Assembly (NCBI RefSeq): GCF_000311725.1
Contig: NZ_HE978511.1
Span: 1,123,856-1,187,855, forward strand
Direction of reading: 5' to 3'
Length of the DNA stretch: 64,000 nucleotides
Source of the DNA: Robertmurraya massiliosenegalensis JC6
GTDB lineage: Bacteria; Bacillota; Bacilli; Bacillales; Cytobacillaceae
Shown: positions 60,805-64,000 of the stretch, in pieces
How the letters are laid out: every line of letters starts with the position of its first letter
Numbering within the stretch: position 1 is the stretch's first letter
The notes under the pieces: generated by a model
What the model was told of the DNA's origin: nothing
Databases searched by the model: none
Seen by the model: the letters and a program-made list of their open reading frames with translations, nothing else
Translations under genes and position numbers: made by a program

Positions 60805-62088
60805 TTATAATGCCCTCTCCAACTTCTCCAAAAACCCCTTCAACACATGGGCCGCTGTGACACAGTCATTCAAACTCGTCCATTCTTTTGGATTGTGGCT
60901 GATTCCGTCTTGGCTGCGGACAAAGAACATGGCGATTGGGATTTGTCGTCCAACAATCATAGCGTCATGTCCTGCACCACTGGGAATATAAATGGGCTCA
61001 ATTCCATTTTCCTTAAGTGACTCTGCTTGTAGCTCTTGCATTTTCCTTTCTACAGGAACTGGAGCAACGTCTAATGTTTTCTCCCATTTTACTTCTACAT
61101 GATGAATTTCGGCAATTCGTTTTGCTTCTTGAATAACTAAGCCAGCTAACTCTTCTAATGAATCCTTATGAATGTCGCGTACATCAACACTAAGTCTTAC
61201 TTCTCCTGGGATTACATTGCTGCCATTTGGAAAAACATGCACCTGACCCACTGTCGATACAGCCGATGAACTAACCTTTTTCGGTAATGTGCTGTTCATT
61301 AGAATAAATTCACCTGCTGCAACTAATGCATCTTTGCGGTCATTCATTGGGGTGTTACCAGCGTGTCCTGCTTGTCCGATAAAGGAAAGTTCTAAACCAA
61401 ATAGTCCAGAAATTCCTGTTACGATTCCTACTGGTTTATTATTCTTCTCAAGCTGTTTCCCTTGCTCAATATGCACTTCAACAAAGGCGGCTATTTCATT
61501 GGGGTCTCTTGATGCAGAGAAAAAAGTATCGGCAGAAAGCCCGTTTTTTTCTAGTACCTCTTCAAAAGGTACTCCTTCATAATCTTTTATTGGCAAATTA
61601 GCTAAATAGCCCATCATTGCTTGACTACCGGTAAGACCAGAATTAAATCTTGAGCCTTCTTCATCGGAAAAAATCACCATTTCAAAGGATCTAATTGGTT
61701 GTACATTCGTCGCTTTCCATGCTTCGATCGCTTCCAATGCGGTAAGAACACCTAACACACCATCGAAATGCCCGCCATTTGGAACTGTATCAAGATGTGA
61801 ACCAGACATAATGACTGGAAGCTCATTTTGTTTGCCTACTAATCTACCGAAAACATTTCCAGCCATGTCTTCTCTCACTTCAAGCCCTGCCCCTGTCATC
61901 CATTGTTTGACAAGCTCTTTTGCTTGCCTTTCTTCATCGGAAAAGCCGATTCGACATGAGCCTAAATCATTTGTCAATCCAATGTTGGCTATCGCTTGAA
62001 TTCTCGAAGCAAGTCGTTCTCCCTGAACCCCTGAATAATCGAGCCTAAAATCATATTCAGCTAAAAGTCTCTCCTTAATTTTACTCAT
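60805..62088 (-). CDS. M20 family hydantoinase/N-carbamoyl-L-amino-acid amidohydrolase
   Basis: 427 residues. Metal ligands are in SGSHLDTVPNGGHFDG near residue 96 (His/Asp) and FSDEEGSRFNSGLTGS (Glu-Glu); EVHIEQG near 200, AGHAGNTPM and the late PSGAGHDAMIVG complete the active site. It hydrolyses an N-carbamoyl amino acid or related amide (allantoate and ureidoglycolate amidohydrolases are close relatives). ATG 62088 follows AAGGAG. It is the last of a group with a dipeptide epimerase and an M20 peptidase, separated from them by an apparent terminator. Confidence 0.88.
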   Translation of the reverse strand: MSKIKERLLAEYDFRLDYSGVQGERLASRIQAIANIGLTNDLGSCRIGFSDEERQAKELVKQWMTGAGLEVREDMAGNVFGRLVGKQNELPVIMSGSHLDTVPNGGHFDGVLGVLTALEAIEAWKATNVQPIRSFEMVIFSDEEGSRFNSGLTGSQAMMGYLANLPIKDYEGVPFEEVLEKNGLSADTFFSASRDPNEIAAFVEVHIEQGKQLEKNNKPVGIVTGISGLFGLELSFIGQAGHAGNTPMNDRKDALVAAGEFILMNSTLPKKVSSSAVSTVGQVHVFPNGSNVIPGEVRLSVDVRDIHKDSLEELAGLVIQEAKRIAEIHHVEVKWEKTLDVAPVPVERKMQELQAESLKENGIEPIYIPSGAGHDAMIVGRQIPIAMFFVRSQDGISHNPKEWTSLNDCVTAAHVLKGFLEKLERAL

Positions 62089-62115
62089 ATCCTCTTCTCC
62101 TTCTCCTAAAATGAA

Positions 62116-62151
62116 GAAAAGACTGCCAATATTTCTCTTCTAGCAGTCTTA
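62116..62151 (-). terminator. Terminator after dipeptide epimerase gene
   Basis: AAGACTGC pairs with GCAGTCTT around a 16-base loop, followed on the minus strand by TTTTCTTC. It separates the epimerase unit from the carbamoylase. Confidence 0.6.
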
Positions 62152-62365
62152 TCATTTCGTTGTACTCGTGATTTTTCGTAAATGCACGTGGTTATCTCGA
62201 ATTTATTAATTTTAGGACCTGATATACAGCCAATCCATAATATGAATGTCTCAAATATTCATTCAAACACCGACATTTACACCCACACATTAATTTCACC
62301 CGGCATTATTCGCTGGCCGCTCTTGTCTATTTTAGCAACAAAGTTGACGAAAAGAGCCCTCTTCT

Positions 62366-63478
62366 CTAGCCGTTCACTTCTATTTTTCTACTAGTCAATT
62401 CTTCTAGTTTTTTGATGTCCATTTCAATTCCTAAGCCAGGTTTATCTGACAAGGAGATGAATTTCTTCGTGAAAGGCAATTGTGCGACATCTTTTGAAAA
62501 CATTAATGGTCCTACAAGTTCATGGCTTTGAATGGCCTTTTTCGCTGTTGCCAGATGTAGTCCAGCCGCTGAGGCAACGGATGATTCGACCATTGAGCCG
62601 ACCTGACAGGTGATTCCTGCCATCTCGGCGATATGAACAAGTTGACTCCCTCGGTACAGTCCGCCACACTTCATCAGTTTAATATTGATTTTGTCGGCCG
62701 CTTTTTTCGAAATGACCTCTCGCATTTCTTTTAAACTATGAAGTCCTTCATCAATCATCACGGGTATAGTCGTTTTGGCTCTCACTTCTACTAAAGCGTC
62801 AATATCATGTGCAACGACAGGCTGTTCGATCCAATCCATGTCATATTCCTCTGTTTGACGAATAACGGAGATAGCTTGAGCTGATGTGACCCAACCTTGA
62901 TTGGCATCCACTCTAATGGAAAAGTGTGGGCCAACAGCTGCTCGTACGGCACGGATTCTTTCAACATCCTTTTTTGCATCTGTTCCGACCTTTAGTTTAA
63001 TAGAGGCATAGCCTTCTTCTTTGGCTGCTTTCGCTTGTTTTGCCATTACTTCCGGTTCTAAAATGCTAAGAACTTTCGGGACTTCAAGCTGATTGTGATA
63101 GCGTCCACCTAATAAATCATAAACAGGTACTCCTGCTTTTTTTCCCATTAAATCATAACAGGCAATATCAATCGCCGCTTTAGCAGAAGTGTTGCCATAC
63201 AATAATTGAGCCATTTTTTCATGAATCGCTTCAATTTGAAAAGGACTTTCTCCGATCATTCCAGGCAATAGAAATTTCGTTAAGGCACTTATGACTCCAT
63301 CGAATGTTTCACCTGTCACATGTTCATCAGGTGTCGCTTCGCCATATCCAACGAGTCCGTCATCTGTCCGTAATTCTAGAATGACCGACGGCATATTCTC
63401 GTACGTATGATAGCTAATAATAAATGGTTCGATAAAAGGTAAATGAATACCATAGACTGTCGCCGAGATGATTTTCAT
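62366..63478 (-). CDS. Dipeptide epimerase / enolase-superfamily enzyme
   Basis: 370 residues of the mandelate racemase/muconate lactonising group. Catalytic features: SIKLKVG with two lysines near residue 160, RVDANQGW near 191, DWIEQPV (Glu) near 217, MIDEGLHSL (Asp-Glu) and NIKLMKCGG (Lys) near 265. The combination matches L-Ala-D/L-Glu-type epimerases. ATG 63478 overlaps the preceding M20 gene by four bases, so they are co-translated, suggesting peptide isomerisation followed or preceded by hydrolysis. Confidence 0.85.
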   Translation of the reverse strand: MKIISATVYGIHLPFIEPFIISYHTYENMPSVILELRTDDGLVGYGEATPDEHVTGETFDGVISALTKFLLPGMIGESPFQIEAIHEKMAQLLYGNTSAKAAIDIACYDLMGKKAGVPVYDLLGGRYHNQLEVPKVLSILEPEVMAKQAKAAKEEGYASIKLKVGTDAKKDVERIRAVRAAVGPHFSIRVDANQGWVTSAQAISVIRQTEEYDMDWIEQPVVAHDIDALVEVRAKTTIPVMIDEGLHSLKEMREVISKKAADKINIKLMKCGGLYRGSQLVHIAEMAGITCQVGSMVESSVASAAGLHLATAKKAIQSHELVGPLMFSKDVAQLPFTKKFISLSDKPGLGIEMDIKKLEELTSRKIEVNG

Positions 63479-64000
63479 AAAATCTCTCCATTATTTAAGT
63501 AATGTACCACTGCATCTGATAACAGCTTAACGGTCGGTACGAACATATTTTCATCCAAATCAAATTTGGGATGATGGTGACCATATGGAAGGTCTTTATT
63601 GCCAACCCCAATGAATGTATACATTCCTGGAATACGGTCGGTATAGTAGGAAAAATCTTCGCTACCTAATTGTGGATCCATTTCCACCACAGTTGATTCA
63701 CCAAATAGATCAATCGCTTTTTCTTTCATAATCGCATACAGTTTTTCATTGTTTGTAACCGGTGGATCTCCATAAGAGTAGTCAAGCTCATATTTAGCAC
63801 CGTAGGAAAGACAAATTCCAGCGAGGATGTCTGCTAGTCTCTTATGAACCTGCTTTGATACATGTGGATTGAAGTGACGTACGGTTCCAGAGAGAGTGGC
63901 TTGATCCGGAATGACATTATAGGTCGATCCTGATTTAAGCTCCCCAATACTAATAACCGCTGGTTCGATTGGATTTAATGACCGGCTTACAATCGTATGG
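63475..64000 (-). CDS. M20 amidohydrolase (partial, runs off right edge)
   Basis: C-terminal ~175 codons; the frame stays open to the last base, so the start is outside the window. Sequence includes IVSRSLNPIEPAVISIGEL, STYNVIPDQATLSGTVRHF and the late metal-ligand region GSEDFSYYTDRIPGMYTFIGVG, followed by HHHPKFDLDENMF, typical of M20D N-acyl-amino-acid/hippurate hydrolases (HipO/AmhX-like). It overlaps the epimerase by four bases. Confidence 0.88.
   Translation of the reverse strand, partial: HTIVSRSLNPIEPAVISIGELKSGSTYNVIPDQATLSGTVRHFNPHVSKQVHKRLADILAGICLSYGAKYELDYSYGDPPVTNNEKLYAIMKEKAIDLFGESTVVEMDPQLGSEDFSYYTDRIPGMYTFIGVGNKDLPYGHHHPKFDLDENMFVPTVKLLSDAVVHYLNNGEIL

Overview
The window reads as chromosomal DNA of a low-GC, endospore-forming Firmicute of the family Bacillaceae. 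Evidence: an FMN-riboswitch-led ribDE-ribBA-ribH operon, a KinB-like sporulation kinase, a DhaS-type aldehyde dehydrogenase preceded by a CcpA cre box, QueG, TrmL, a YnfA-like protein, AGGAGG-type ribosome binding sites with frequent TTG/GTG starts, and many hairpin-T terminators. Genus cannot be fixed by eye. No rRNA operon, CRISPR array or complete transposon was seen.

Layout. 0-6.7 kb: housekeeping genes (DUF2243-CtaG pair, trmL, amidase-domain protein, dhaS, queG, B3/B4 protein). 6.8-7.3 kb: a tRNA-Gly(TCC) preceded, within the same probable transcript, by two 31-nt copies of its own 5' half in a ~159-bp tandem repeat. 7.4-11.4 kb: KinB-like kinase, UPF0060 protein, a perfect 62-bp palindrome before a small membrane protein gene, a TetR regulator and a DUF3231 gene split by an in-frame TGA. 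11.4-16.7 kb: an intergenic repeat cluster, a tandem P-II-like protein with an internally duplicated DUF1538 membrane protein, a two-gene type II restriction-modification system, and a GNAT enzyme. 16.7-20.5 kb: riboflavin biosynthesis. 20.5-30.2 kb: a LacI-controlled catabolic operon (DapA-like lyase, TRAP transporter, 2-hydroxyacid dehydrogenase, FucI-type isomerase, ribulokinase), with the isomerase frameshifted in a T7 run. 30.4-35 kb: an MMPL/RND transporter and heptad-repeat partner with a divergent TetR. 35-40.5 kb: methyltransferase, DEDDh exonuclease, chemoreceptor, LuxR-EAL pair. 40.5-47 kb: two ABC exporters (one with its own TetR and twin operators), a VOC protein and a YdeI-like protein. 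47.1-54.4 kb: a ~1390-residue secreted nuclease/5'-nucleotidase, a small membrane protein, and a CPA2 antiporter. 54.6-57.6 kb: LysR regulator and an old-yellow-enzyme/FAD oxidoreductase. 57.8-60.8 kb: a decayed accessory patch with a retropepsin-like protein, a frameshifted partner, an unrecognised 345-residue protein, a degenerate sulfur-binding HNH nuclease and two truncated gene remnants. 60.8-64 kb: an amino-acid/dipeptide salvage cluster running off the right edge.

The most unusual signals are the tRNA-Gly half-repeat array, the 62-bp perfect palindrome overlapping a promoter, the P-II-like/DUF1538 pair in which both proteins are internally duplicated, the mixed catabolic operon, and the 57.8-60.8 kb patch. 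Several broken genes are interrupted inside short simple repeats (T7, T7, a TG run), so true mutation, phase variation and assembly error must be told apart before biology is built on them.
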